Assembly: GCA_964538025.1 (NCBI GenBank)
Contig: CAZICZ010000001.1
Span: 1 to 64,000, forward strand
From: UBA5078 sp964538025
GTDB lineage: Bacteria > Pseudomonadota > Gammaproteobacteria > Pseudomonadales > Pseudohongiellaceae
Reading direction: 5' to 3'
Length of the DNA: 64,000 nucleotides
In this document: positions 32,374 to 41,233 of the stretch, piece after piece
Numbering within the stretch: the stretch's first letter is position 1
Layout of the letters: each line of letters begins with the position of its first letter
The notes under the pieces: generated by a model
What the model saw: only the letters and a program-made list of their open reading frames with translations
Told to the model about the DNA's origin: nothing
Databases searched by the model: none
Made by a program: the position numbers and the translations under genes

Positions 32374-33879
32374 TTAGAGGGTTTTAAGGGCAGGCTTGAG
32401 CACCTTGCCCATCGCATTTCGCGGCAGGGCGTCGACGACCCGCAGCGTTTTGGGAATCTTGTAAGGCGACATCCGCGACTCACACCAGGCCTTCAGATCG
32501 GCATAGGTCAGTGTTGCCCCCGGCGTGAGCACGACAAAGGCCGCGACGGCCTCTCCCCAGGTATCATCTGCCAGGCCGATGACGGCGCACTCTGCAATCT
32601 TCTCGTGGGTCAGCAGCGTCCCTTCAATCTCCAGCGCGGAGAGCTTGTAGCCGCCGGACTTGATGATGTCGACCGAAGAGCGTCCCATGATCCGGTAATA
32701 CCCCCCTTCCCTGACGGCCACATCGCCGGTACAGAACCAACCGTCGACAAAACTTTCTGCGGTCGCCTTGGGGTTGTCCCAGTATTCCAGAAACACGTTG
32801 TCGCCCTTGATGCGAATCTCGCCGGGCGTGTCTTCCGCGTCAATGACCTTTCCCTGCTCGTCGAACAATCCCACGCTGACGCCCGGCAGAGGCAGACCGA
32901 CTGCACCGGCCCGACGCTCACCGAAATAGGGATTGGAAATCGCCATGCCGATTTCCGTCATTCCGTAGCGCTCCAGCAATGCCTGGCCGGTCAGCGACTG
33001 CCACTGTTCAAAGAGTTTCACCGGGCACGCTGCGGAGCCGCTGATATTCAGACGCATCGCGCGGAAACCGTCGCAGATGCGCTGTCGTCGCGCCTCTGGC
33101 AAGGCTTCAAGTTGCGCGATGATTTTGACGTAAATGGTGGGCACGGCCATAAACACGGTGTAGTCCCGGTTCTCCACGGCCGCGAGAACGCTGGCCATGT
33201 CAAAGCGCGGGAACAGCGAAATGCGCGCGCCTATCCACAGTCCGCAGCACAGCACATTGATGATGCCGTGAATATGGTGCAGCGGAAGGAACAGGGGAAT
33301 GGCGTCCTCGCTCTTCCAGTTCCATGCCTCAAGCAGCGTGGTGATCTGCGCTCGGATGTTGCGATGGGTGCTGACAACGCCCTTGGGCTTGTTGGTGGTG
33401 CCGCTGGTGAACAGCATCATCGCGCGGCGGTCGAGAGTCAGTTCGGGCAGCACGGCAATCTTGGTGTTGAGCAGATCGGAGGTGGTGATGACGGTAATGC
33501 CCAGCCCACGGCACAGGGCGTGCAGGGGGGTAAGGGATTCGGCACTGGACGTGATGCTGACCACCAGCCGGGTCACGCGTGCACAGCTTAAGGCATGCTC
33601 GATTTCGGGCAGCGCAGCGGCAATATTCAGCGGTACCGCAATGCCTCCGGCACGCCAGATGCCGAGCAGCGTCGTCACATAATCCACACTCGCCGGCATG
33701 AAAAATGCGACACGCTCTTCGTCGAGGTCTGACTTTTTGCCCAGCAGGCCACAGGCAAAATGTTCGACACGCTGACGCAGCTGGGCGTAGGTCCACAGTG
33801 AGGCGCCATCCTGCAAGGCCACTTTCTCATTGCTGAAATTGATGGCGGGAAAGGGACGTTGGTTCGTCGTCGTATCCAT
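32374..33879 (-). CDS. matB: AMP-forming acyl-CoA synthetase, probably malonyl-CoA synthetase
   Basis: A 501-residue adenylate-forming enzyme. The P-loop-like FTSGTTNKPKGVVSTH, the YGMTEIGMA motif, GWFCTGDVAV and the C-terminal lysine region (NAMGKVLK) are all in place. LPLHHIHGIINVL and the MFMAVPTIY-like region suit the malonyl-CoA synthetase (MatB/ACSF3) group. Strong support comes from context: madM and madL lie directly upstream, 27 bases away. Malonate imported by MadLM would be made into malonyl-CoA, ready for fatty-acid synthesis or decarboxylation. Without the substrate test, a broader acyl-CoA synthetase remains possible. Confidence 0.78.
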   Translation of the reverse strand: MDTTTNQRPFPAINFSNEKVALQDGASLWTYAQLRQRVEHFACGLLGKKSDLDEERVAFFMPASVDYVTTLLGIWRAGGIAVPLNIAAALPEIEHALSCARVTRLVVSITSSAESLTPLHALCRGLGITVITTSDLLNTKIAVLPELTLDRRAMMLFTSGTTNKPKGVVSTHRNIRAQITTLLEAWNWKSEDAIPLFLPLHHIHGIINVLCCGLWIGARISLFPRFDMASVLAAVENRDYTVFMAVPTIYVKIIAQLEALPEARRQRICDGFRAMRLNISGSAACPVKLFEQWQSLTGQALLERYGMTEIGMAISNPYFGERRAGAVGLPLPGVSVGLFDEQGKVIDAEDTPGEIRIKGDNVFLEYWDNPKATAESFVDGWFCTGDVAVREGGYYRIMGRSSVDIIKSGGYKLSALEIEGTLLTHEKIAECAVIGLADDTWGEAVAAFVVLTPGATLTYADLKAWCESRMSPYKIPKTLRVVDALPRNAMGKVLKPALKTL

Positions 33880-33906
33880 AATGTTTCCTGAAGTCAGTGA
33901 GGGACC

Positions 33907-34668
33907 TTACACCAGTGCCCGCACAATAAAATAAAGAACGGACGGCCCCAGTAAACAGCCTAATCCGGTATAGAAGGTTGCGGTCATTGCCCCGTAGGGC
34001 ACAAGCCGGGGATCGGTCGCTGCCAGACCTCCGGCAACGCCGCTGGTGGTCCCCATCAGGCCGCCAAAGACCATGGCAGACTGCGGATTGTTCAGGCCGA
34101 TCGCCCGCGCGACCAGCGGTGTCCCCACCATCACCAGGATCGATTTCACCACACCGGCGGCAACGCTGAGCGCGATGACATCGGAACTGGCGCCTATGGC
34201 AGTGCCGGTGACGGGCCCGACGATATACGTGACCGCCCCGGCCCCGATGGTGGTGATGCTTTCCGCGTCATGGTAGCCAAAGGCAACCGCGACGGCAGCG
34301 CCCACAATAAAGGACACGATCACGCCGGCAAAAATGGACAGGATGCCCACCAGCCCCGCCTTGCGCAGCTCGCTCAGTTGCACGCCGAACGCGGTCGAGA
34401 CTATGCCGAAATCGCGCATCATGCCGCCTCCCATCAGGCCGATGCCCGCGAGAATGCCGATGTCCGCAACCCCCCGGCGCCCCTCTGTTGCAAGTCCCGC
34501 CACATAAGCGGCGACCAGTCCTAGTAGGATGGCAATGGCGGAGCCGTGAATGCGCCCCCGCGTCAGGCGGTCGGAGAGCCAGTAAGACACCCACACGGTG
34601 ATCCCGACGAGGGTAAACGCGACAACAAGGCCGTTGGCCTCAAGAACCGATTTCAGGGTGTCCAGCAT
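33907..34668 (-). CDS. madM: Malonate transporter subunit MadM
   Basis: A 253-residue membrane protein with about seven to eight helices and two glycine-rich family blocks (GILAGIGLMGGGMMRDF, MVFGGLMGTTSGVAGGLAATDP). It matches MadM, one of two subunits of the sodium-dependent malonate importer first described in Malonomonas. Its start overlaps the stop of madL, and the acyl-CoA synthetase follows after 27 bases. Confidence 0.88.
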   Translation of the reverse strand: MLDTLKSVLEANGLVVAFTLVGITVWVSYWLSDRLTRGRIHGSAIAILLGLVAAYVAGLATEGRRGVADIGILAGIGLMGGGMMRDFGIVSTAFGVQLSELRKAGLVGILSIFAGVIVSFIVGAAVAVAFGYHDAESITTIGAGAVTYIVGPVTGTAIGASSDVIALSVAAGVVKSILVMVGTPLVARAIGLNNPQSAMVFGGLMGTTSGVAGGLAATDPRLVPYGAMTATFYTGLGCLLGPSVLYFIVRALV

Positions 34669-35081
34669 CAGCGTGCCCCCCTCTCGTCCGTGTCAGCGGA
34701 CGCGTCAAGCGGCGGCAAGGGCGCACTTTGGGGCCCCAGCCGGCTGATGAGCGGCACCAGCGCAAAACTCACCACCACGGCCAGCACGCCGGCCAGCAGG
34801 GCGAGCACGCCCCCCTCCACGGCGGCCACGACATTCTGGCTGGCGGCCATCGCGACGACGATCGGGATGTACATGGCACCCCAGAACTTGATGCCCTCGC
34901 CCGATGCCCCCGTCACAAGTGCCCGCATCCGCGTTGATCCGGAGGCGAGCACCAGCAAGAGCATGGCAATTCCGACCCCGCCGACATTGGCCTGCACCCC
35001 GAGCCACTGTCCCAGCAACTCGCCAATATACAATCCCGACACCAAACATGCCGCGAGTAGCGCCACCCCGTAAATAATCAT
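34668..35081 (-). CDS. madL: Malonate transporter subunit MadL
   Basis: A 137-residue membrane protein with about four helices. MIIYGVALLAACLVSGLYIG, NVGGVGIAMLLLVLA and KFWGAMYIPIVVAMAASQN match MadL almost block for block. It is the small subunit of the malonate:sodium symporter with MadM. It heads the run madL-madM-synthetase-lepB-DUF2164. No malonate decarboxylase subunit is nearby. Confidence 0.9.
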   Translation of the reverse strand: MIIYGVALLAACLVSGLYIGELLGQWLGVQANVGGVGIAMLLLVLASGSTRMRALVTGASGEGIKFWGAMYIPIVVAMAASQNVVAAVEGGVLALLAGVLAVVVSFALVPLISRLGPQSAPLPPLDASADTDERGAR

Positions 35082-35203
35082 CTGTTGTCCTTTTTATGCC
35101 GACCATTTTTGTTGGTATGGCGTGCAGTATAGCCGAGCGTCTGCGCAGTGTCAGATGCGCAATTTGCCGTTACACTGCCCCCTTTTCCGGCGGAAATCCC
35201 CCT

Positions 35204-35569
35204 ATGAACGAGAGCCTGATGTTTCTCACGGAAGTCTTCTCCCGCTTCGGCCACGTCAGCGCTCGGCGCATGTTCGGCGGCTATGGTCTGTACCACGAAG
35301 GGCTGATGTTTGCCCTGGTGACGGGGGATTCCCTCTACCTGAAATCCGATGCAGAAAACGTGGCCTTTTACGAGGCGGAGGGGCTGGAAAAGTTCCAGTA
35401 TGAAAAGCAGGGAAAGTGGGTGTCGATTGCCTACTACGAGGCACCCGCCAGCCTGTATGATGACCCGGAAGAGGCCGCCTTGTGGGCCCGTCGTGCGTGG
35501 GGAGCGGCCGTGCGCGCCGAGGAAAAAAAGGCGCTGGCACGGGCACGGCGTAGCAAGGCGCAGCCTTAG
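35204..35569 (+). CDS. TfoX N-terminal-domain protein
   Basis: A 121-residue protein with the TfoX/Sxy N-terminal fold: SARRMFGGYGLYHEGLMFALV and LYLKSDAEN are the core. There is no C-terminal TfoX domain, so a role as competence regulator should not be assumed; many such single-domain proteins are uncharacterised. I take ATG 35204 (CCGGCGGAAATCCCCCT upstream); the frame from 35096 begins with non-family residues. The last four bases overlap the convergent ispH gene. Confidence 0.82.
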   Translation: MNESLMFLTEVFSRFGHVSARRMFGGYGLYHEGLMFALVTGDSLYLKSDAENVAFYEAEGLEKFQYEKQGKWVSIAYYEAPASLYDDPEEAALWARRAWGAAVRAEEKKALARARRSKAQP

Positions 35570-36564
35570 CGGCGCAACTCTTTGGGCATGCTGAAGACGA
35601 TATTCTCCTCCACGCCGCGCAGCTCTTCCGGTTCCTGTTTGCATATCTGCCGCAGGCGCTGAACAACCTGCTGCACCAGCACTTCCGGCGCCGATGCGCC
35701 CGCCGTCACCCCGAAGCGGGTCTTGTTTTCAAACCACTGCGGCTTGACGTCCTCCACACTGTCGATCAGATAGGACTCGCAGCCCAGGCGCTCGGCAAGT
35801 TCCTTCAGGCGGTTGGAGTTGGAGCTGTTGGGGGACCCCACGACGAGCAGCAATTCACATTCCAGCGCCAGTTGCTTCACGGCATCCTGACGATTCTGGG
35901 TGGCATAGCAAATGTCCTTCTTGCGCGGCCCTTCAATCAGCGGAAAACGCTCACGCAGTGCATCGATAATGCGCGAGGTATCGTCCATGGACAGGGTCGT
36001 CTGCGTGACATAGGACAATTGGCTCGGATCTCGAACCTGCAGCTTCTGAACATCCTCGACAGATTCCACAAGATAGATCTTGCCGCCCGCCTCTTCGTCG
36101 TACTGCCCCATGGTGCCTTCGACTTCTGGGTGAAACTGGTGGCCGATCAGCACACATTCACGGCCCGCCTGACTGAAACCGATGACCTCAAGATGCACCT
36201 TGGTCACCAGGGGGCAGGTGGCATCGAATACCTTGAAGCCGCGCTCCTGCGCATCGACCTTGACCGACTGAGCGACCCCGTGCGCGCTGAAGACGACAAT
36301 CGAGGAACGACCGACGGCATCAATCGAAGGAATGTCGTCCAGTTCGTCCACGAAAATCGCACCGCGTCGCCGCAGGGTGTCCACGACAAACTTGTTATGC
36401 ACGACTTCATGGCGCACGTAGATGGGTGCTCCGTAAATGTCCAGCGCACGGTTCACGATGTCGATGGCACGGTCCACGCCTGCGCAGAATCCCCGGGGAT
36501 TCGCCAGTTTGATCTGTGCATGCTCCGCCTGGCTGGCGGGATTAACCTGTTGCACCACACTCAT
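35566..36564 (-). CDS. ispH: 4-hydroxy-3-methylbut-2-enyl diphosphate reductase
   Basis: A 332-residue IspH (LytB), the last step of the MEP isoprenoid pathway that makes IPP and DMAPP. The three cysteines that hold the [4Fe-4S] cluster are in NPRGFCAGV, FDATCPLVTKVH and VVGSPNSSNSNRLKEL-neighbouring regions plus KDICYATQNRQ; the conserved His residues are in RHEVVHN and GHQFHPEVEGTMGQ. ATG 36562-36564 follows AATGGAGGTCCGTTC and overlaps the fkpB stop by four bases; the frame to 36672 is an artefact. It is the last gene of ribF-ileS-fkpB-ispH. Confidence 0.95.
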   Translation of the reverse strand: MSVVQQVNPASQAEHAQIKLANPRGFCAGVDRAIDIVNRALDIYGAPIYVRHEVVHNKFVVDTLRRRGAIFVDELDDIPSIDAVGRSSIVVFSAHGVAQSVKVDAQERGFKVFDATCPLVTKVHLEVIGFSQAGRECVLIGHQFHPEVEGTMGQYDEEAGGKIYLVESVEDVQKLQVRDPSQLSYVTQTTLSMDDTSRIIDALRERFPLIEGPRKKDICYATQNRQDAVKQLALECELLLVVGSPNSSNSNRLKELAERLGCESYLIDSVEDVKPQWFENKTRFGVTAGASAPEVLVQQVVQRLRQICKQEPEELRGVEENIVFSMPKELRR

Positions 36565-37067
36565 GAACGGACCTCCATTACCTGCACACCGGCAGGAATG
36601 ACTGACAATATTTCCGCTGTAAAACGAATCTCGCGTCCCGCAAGCGGGTGATTGAAATCCACCACCAGACAATCCTCATCAATCGAGCGGACAACCCCTG
36701 GAATCTCGAATCCGCCAGCATCGGCGAACGAGAGCACGGTGCCCTCGATGACGGGGTCGGTCGAATTGGCCAGCAGGCTCTTGAACTTGCTACGTGGCAA
36801 TACCTGCACATTGTCGGGGTTCACCGGACCAAACGCCTGCTCCGCGGGCAGAACGCAATCCACCCGGGACCCGGCCGTCTGTCCCAACAGGCGAGCCTCG
36901 AAACCGGGCAACAGACTGCCATCGCCTACGACAAAGCGCGCAGGCGCCTTGTCGAAGGTACTGTCGATGACGGTGCCGTCGATCAGCGCCAGCGAAAAAT
37001 GCAGCGTGACCCGGCCGCCTCCGGCAACCGGGTGTGTGCCGCTTTCCTCGTTGCGCGCGTCAGGCAT
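36561..37067 (-). CDS. fkpB: FKBP-type peptidyl-prolyl isomerase, SlpA/FkpB type
   Basis: A 168-residue cytoplasmic FKBP isomerase of the SlyD-like FkpB group. VTLHFSLALIDGTVIDSTFDK and LLPGFEARLLGQTAGSR are the core, followed by the flap domain (AFGPVNPDNVQVLPRSKF) and VDFNHPLAG. It starts inside the ileS end (eight-base overlap) and overlaps ispH by four bases. In most Gammaproteobacteria lspA would lie between ileS and fkpB; here it is missing. The start at 37067 is chosen over 37136 because the upstream codons lie within ileS. Confidence 0.9.
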   Translation of the reverse strand: MPDARNEESGTHPVAGGGRVTLHFSLALIDGTVIDSTFDKAPARFVVGDGSLLPGFEARLLGQTAGSRVDCVLPAEQAFGPVNPDNVQVLPRSKFKSLLANSTDPVIEGTVLSFADAGGFEIPGVVRSIDEDCLVVDFNHPLAGREIRFTAEILSVIPAGVQVMEVRS

Positions 37068-39885
37068 AGCGGCGTGTCTCTCCCTCGCCTTCGATGTTTT
37101 CAACACAGCGCCCGCAAAGCTCGGGATGGGCAGCATGCGCGCCGATGTCCGGGCGGTGATGCCAGCAGCGCACGCATTTCGTGTCGGCCGTAGGGGTGAT
37201 CTGGAGACGCAGACCCGGCAGTTCGGTGTCGGCCGCAGTAGTGCCCTGTGCCAGCGGCAGCAGCGTGGCCTGCGACACCATCAGGACGAAGCGCAGCTCA
37301 TCCTGCAGGCGGCTCAACAGCGCCAGCAGATCCGCATCGCAATACAGACTGACGGTGGCACCCAGTGCCGACCCGATGCGCTTCTCGTTGCGCTGGTTTT
37401 CCAGTTCCTTGTTCACGGCGGTCTTGACGGCCATGACCTGTTCCCAGAAGGCATCGTTCATGTCCTGCGCTTCCGGCAACAGGGGCAAGCCCTCGCTGAA
37501 CTGTGTCAACAGAACCGAGGGACCGCGCGCCCCCGGGATGCTTTCCCAGATTTCGTCGGCTGTAAAACTGAGGATGGGAGCCACCAGTCGGCAGAGGATT
37601 TCCACGATGTGGTACATGGCAGTCTGGGTAGAACGACGCGCGAGACAATCGGCCCGCGTGGTGTACTGGCGATCCTTGATGACATCCAGATAGAAGCTGC
37701 CCAGCTCGATCACGCAGAAATTATGGACCTTCTGGTACACACCCAAAAAGTGGTAGTCCGCAAAGTCTGCCTTGACCTGCTCCTGCAGCAGCTGCGCCTG
37801 TCGGGTGATCCAGTAATCCAGCGCAATCATCTCCCCGGGCGCGACGAGATTGTGCGCCGGATCGAACCCCGTGAGGTTGGAGAGCAGGAAGCGGGCCGTG
37901 TTGCGGATGCGGCGATAGGAATCTGCCACGCGCTTGAGGATTTCACTCGAGGCAGTCATCTCCCCCCGGTAATCCGTGGATGCGACCCACAGGCGCAGGA
38001 TGTCGGCGCCATACTCCTGGAACACCTCCTGCGGCGAGATGGTATTGCCGATGGACTTGGACATCTTCCGGCCTTGGGCGTCCACGGTAAACCCGTGGGT
38101 GAGCACCTGCCGGTAGGGCGCAGACCCATGCATGGCCACCGCCGTTTTCAGCGAAGACTGGAACCAGCCCCGGTGCTGATCGGATCCTTCCAAATACAGA
38201 TCGGCCGGGTAGCCAAGCCCCTCGCGCTGCGCCAGCACGGTGTAGTGAGTAACGCCAGAATCGAACCACACGTCCAGCGTGTCGGTCACCTTGCTGTACT
38301 GGGCGGCATCCTCTCCCAGCAGCTCCTCCGCACTGAGTTCAAACCAGGCATCGATGCCCTTTTCCTCGATGCGCAGCGCGACCTGTTCGATCAGTTCCGC
38401 CGTGCGCGGATGCAGTGCCTGGGTCTCCTTGTGCACGAACAACGTGATCGGGACACCCCAGGTGCGCTGACGGGAAACACACCAGTCCGGACTGCCCTTG
38501 AGCATCAGTTCGATCCGGGCCTGTCCCCAGTCCGGGATCCACTGGACCTTGCCCACGGCGTCAAGAGCGGCGTTCAGCAGCCCCTTTTCGCTCATGCTGA
38601 TAAACCATTGCGGCGTGGCACGGTAGATCAGGGGCGTCTTGGTGCGCCAGCAATGCGCATAGCTGTGGACGATCTTGTTCATCGCCACCAACGCGTGGCG
38701 TTGTTGCAGCACGTCGATGACCCGCTCATCGGCCTTGTACACATGCTCCCCGGCAAAATCGCCGGCGGCAGCGGTAAACACGCCGTCATCGTCCACCAGA
38801 TTCAAGGTGCCGATGCCGTAGGCGCGGCCGACATTGAAGTCGTCGATGCCATGATCGGGAGCCGTGTGGACGGCTCCGGTTCCCGCTTCGGTGGTGACAT
38901 GATCACCCAGGATGATCGGGACGTGCTTGGCCACAAAGGGATGCGCGAGCATCAATAATTCGAGCGCTTTACCAGGCGTAGTGGCAAGAACGCTGTATTC
39001 GCTGCGGCCGTAGCGCTTCATCACCCCGTCCACCATGTCGGCAGCGATCACCAGGGTCTCGGGGCCTTGTTCTCCCGCACAGTTGACCAGCGCATAAGGC
39101 AATGCTGCATTCAGGCTGACCGCCTGATTGGAAGGCAGTGTCCATGGCGTAGTGGTCCAGATCACGACCGACAATGGACGCCCGTCGAGGGCATCAGCCG
39201 CCAGACCGAATGCCGCCAGAAAGGCCGCGCTGTCCACCACCGGAAACCGCACGTCGATGGCAAAGGAGGTCTTATCTTGATACTCCACTTCGGCCTCGGC
39301 CAGTGCTGAGCCGCCCACCACACTCCAGTAAACGGGCTTGTAGCCCTTCACGAGATGGCCGTTCGCAGCAATTTTGCCCAGAGCGCGGACCGTGTCGGCT
39401 TCAGTTTTGAACGCCATGGTCAAATACGGATTCTGCCACTCCCCGAGAACTCCCAGTCGAACGAAATCAGCTTTCTGGATTTCCACCTGCTTGGCGGCAT
39501 ACTCACGACACGCCTTGCGAAACTCGGCAAAGGACACCTTCTTGCCTGCTTTGCCCAGCTTCTTTTCGACATTGTGTTCGATTGGCAACCCGTGGCAATC
39601 CCACCCCGGCACATACGGCGCATCAAAGCCCGCCAGCGTCTTGGACTTGACGATCATGTCCTTGAGCGACTTGTTGACGGTGTGCCCCAGATGCAGGGCG
39701 CCATTAGCATAGGGAGGGCCGTCATGGAGGATAAAACGGGGGCGGCCCGCACTCTTTTGACGGATCAGGTCGTACAGATCGATTGCTTGCCACTGCGCGA
39801 GACGCTCGGGCTCCCGCTGGGCAAGGCTGGCTTTCATCGGAAAATCGGTTTGCGGCAAATTGAGTGTTGCTTTGTAATCAGTCAT
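37060..39885 (-). CDS. ileS: Isoleucyl-tRNA synthetase
   Basis: A 941-residue class I isoleucyl-tRNA synthetase. The HIGH-type motif is in PPYANGALHLGHTVNKSLKD, the KMSKS motif in GRKMSKSIGNT, and the editing (CP1) domain lies between them. A C-terminal zinc site is visible in CVRCWHHR and CGRCVENIEG, as in bacterial-type IleS. It is directly downstream of ribF (67 bases) and overlaps fkpB. All active-site motifs are intact. Confidence 0.97.
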   Translation of the reverse strand: MTDYKATLNLPQTDFPMKASLAQREPERLAQWQAIDLYDLIRQKSAGRPRFILHDGPPYANGALHLGHTVNKSLKDMIVKSKTLAGFDAPYVPGWDCHGLPIEHNVEKKLGKAGKKVSFAEFRKACREYAAKQVEIQKADFVRLGVLGEWQNPYLTMAFKTEADTVRALGKIAANGHLVKGYKPVYWSVVGGSALAEAEVEYQDKTSFAIDVRFPVVDSAAFLAAFGLAADALDGRPLSVVIWTTTPWTLPSNQAVSLNAALPYALVNCAGEQGPETLVIAADMVDGVMKRYGRSEYSVLATTPGKALELLMLAHPFVAKHVPIILGDHVTTEAGTGAVHTAPDHGIDDFNVGRAYGIGTLNLVDDDGVFTAAAGDFAGEHVYKADERVIDVLQQRHALVAMNKIVHSYAHCWRTKTPLIYRATPQWFISMSEKGLLNAALDAVGKVQWIPDWGQARIELMLKGSPDWCVSRQRTWGVPITLFVHKETQALHPRTAELIEQVALRIEEKGIDAWFELSAEELLGEDAAQYSKVTDTLDVWFDSGVTHYTVLAQREGLGYPADLYLEGSDQHRGWFQSSLKTAVAMHGSAPYRQVLTHGFTVDAQGRKMSKSIGNTISPQEVFQEYGADILRLWVASTDYRGEMTASSEILKRVADSYRRIRNTARFLLSNLTGFDPAHNLVAPGEMIALDYWITRQAQLLQEQVKADFADYHFLGVYQKVHNFCVIELGSFYLDVIKDRQYTTRADCLARRSTQTAMYHIVEILCRLVAPILSFTADEIWESIPGARGPSVLLTQFSEGLPLLPEAQDMNDAFWEQVMAVKTAVNKELENQRNEKRIGSALGATVSLYCDADLLALLSRLQDELRFVLMVSQATLLPLAQGTTAADTELPGLRLQITPTADTKCVRCWHHRPDIGAHAAHPELCGRCVENIEGEGETRRYA

Positions 39886-39951
39886 GTCACTACCCTTGAA
39901 ATCTGTTCACTGCTGTGATTTTTCGCGCCCCGTCCGCGCCTTTGCGCTGGC

Positions 39952-40911
39952 CTACAGGGGCATGTCTTTGTTGAAAAATTCCCGAACGGTCTGCACGTCA
40001 ATAGCGATGCAAGTTTGAAGGGCCTGCAAAGACTCAAACTTTCGTTCCTCCCGAATTTTATGGCGAAAAATCACTGTGATCCGCTCCCCGTAAATATCAC
40101 TGTCGAAATCGAGCAAATGTACCTCCAGCACCGCCTGCGGTACCTCGGATACGGTAGGGCGGTAGCCGATATTGGCCGCCCCTTTCAATAAACGTTCTGC
40201 CAAGTCGGCATTGTCGATCCGCACCTCGCAGGCATACACCCCGTGCAGCGGCAAAGCCTTGCGATTGAGCTTTACATTGCACGTGGGAAAGCCAAGGTCG
40301 CGGCCCAGCTGTTTGCCTTTCACCACAGTTCCCGAAATGGCGTAAGGCCGATTGAGCAACAACTCCACCAGGTCGAATTCCCCGCGCTGCAACGCGCTGC
40401 GCACATAGGTACTGCTGATGCGCACGCCGTCATGCTCGCCGCTGGCCGATTCAATCAGCTCGAAACCTTCGCGCTGCGCGTAGGCCTGCAGCAGGGCAAA
40501 GTCCCCCTGACGCTGATGGCCAAACCGGAAATCATTGCCAATGATCAGACCGGCAATGCCAAGGCCGTGGAGCAGAATCTGCTCCACGTAGTCCGCGGCA
40601 CTGAGCTGCTGCAGCGCAGCATCAAAGCGCAGCAGAAATACAATATCGACACCCTGTGCATCCAGCAGCGCCAGCTTCTCCTCCAACTCGCTCAAGCGGG
40701 CGGGGCACTGGTGCGGTTGCCGGGCAAAATATTCCTCCGGGTGTGGTTCGATGAGGATAACCACCGCGGGCAAGCGCAATTCGCGCGCCTTGCTGCGCAG
40801 TTGTTGCAGAATCAACTGATGCCCTGTATGCACTCCGTCGAATTTGCCGATGGTGGCCACACAGCCCCCGTACTGCTCGCGGAAGCCCTGGGTATCCTCA
40901 ATGACTTTCAT
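39952..40911 (-). CDS. ribF: Bifunctional riboflavin kinase/FAD synthetase
   Basis: About 319 residues. The FAD-synthetase half has GKFDGVHTGHQ and GLIIGNDFRFGHQRQGDF; the riboflavin-kinase half has ISGTVVKGKQLGRDLGFPT and the C-terminal IREERKFESLQAL. The enzyme makes FMN and then FAD from riboflavin. It is the first gene of ribF-ileS-fkpB-ispH. Two in-frame ATGs at 40921-40923 and 40909-40911 are possible starts; I use the second, which best matches family N-termini, but the first cannot be excluded. The usual upstream murJ is not adjacent. Confidence 0.92.
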   Translation of the reverse strand: MKVIEDTQGFREQYGGCVATIGKFDGVHTGHQLILQQLRSKARELRLPAVVILIEPHPEEYFARQPHQCPARLSELEEKLALLDAQGVDIVFLLRFDAALQQLSAADYVEQILLHGLGIAGLIIGNDFRFGHQRQGDFALLQAYAQREGFELIESASGEHDGVRISSTYVRSALQRGEFDLVELLLNRPYAISGTVVKGKQLGRDLGFPTCNVKLNRKALPLHGVYACEVRIDNADLAERLLKGAANIGYRPTVSEVPQAVLEVHLLDFDSDIYGERITVIFRHKIREERKFESLQALQTCIAIDVQTVREFFNKDMPL

Positions 40912-40988
40912 GGTCGGTTTCACACGCGAAGTGTCTAGGGAAATAAAAGCGCGCGATTATACCCCGTGTGCCCGGCCAGCCCCAAAAA

Positions 40989-41207
40989 TTATTGCGTCTT
41001 GCGGACTCGCTGGGTGCCTTTGCGAAACAGGATGCGCGCCAGGGCGAGCAGGCAGACCACCATCAGCGTCTGCCCGACAATGGCATTGACCACGGAAATG
41101 GTTTCGGGGCGGGTGGCAATGAACGCCATGTTAACGAGAGTCCCTACCGCCATGGCGGCAAACACGCCGGCGAACAGGAGTTGGGCTATTCCGATCAGTT
41201 TTTCCAT
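40989..41207 (-). CDS. Small two-span membrane protein, 72 aa
   Basis: A 72-residue protein with two hydrophobic helices (about 4-26 and 41-60) and a basic tail (RKGTQRVRKTQ), which puts the tail in the cytoplasm. GAGGCGTT precedes the ATG. I know no named family. It lies between ribF and the MDR oxidoreductase on the same strand, 26 bases downstream of the latter, and may be co-transcribed with it. Confidence 0.6.
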   Translation of the reverse strand: MEKLIGIAQLLFAGVFAAMAVGTLVNMAFIATRPETISVVNAIVGQTLMVVCLLALARILFRKGTQRVRKTQ

Positions 41208-41233
41208 AACGCCTCCTCGGCGCTGCGCCAGAT

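Noticed and set aside
31930..33591. A 553-codon plus-strand frame opposite lepB and the synthetase
   Set aside because: It overlaps two well-supported genes and has low-complexity composition typical of antisense frames.
36652..38958. A 768-codon plus-strand frame opposite fkpB and ileS
   Set aside because: IleS on the other strand has intact HIGH and KMSKS motifs; the plus frame has none.
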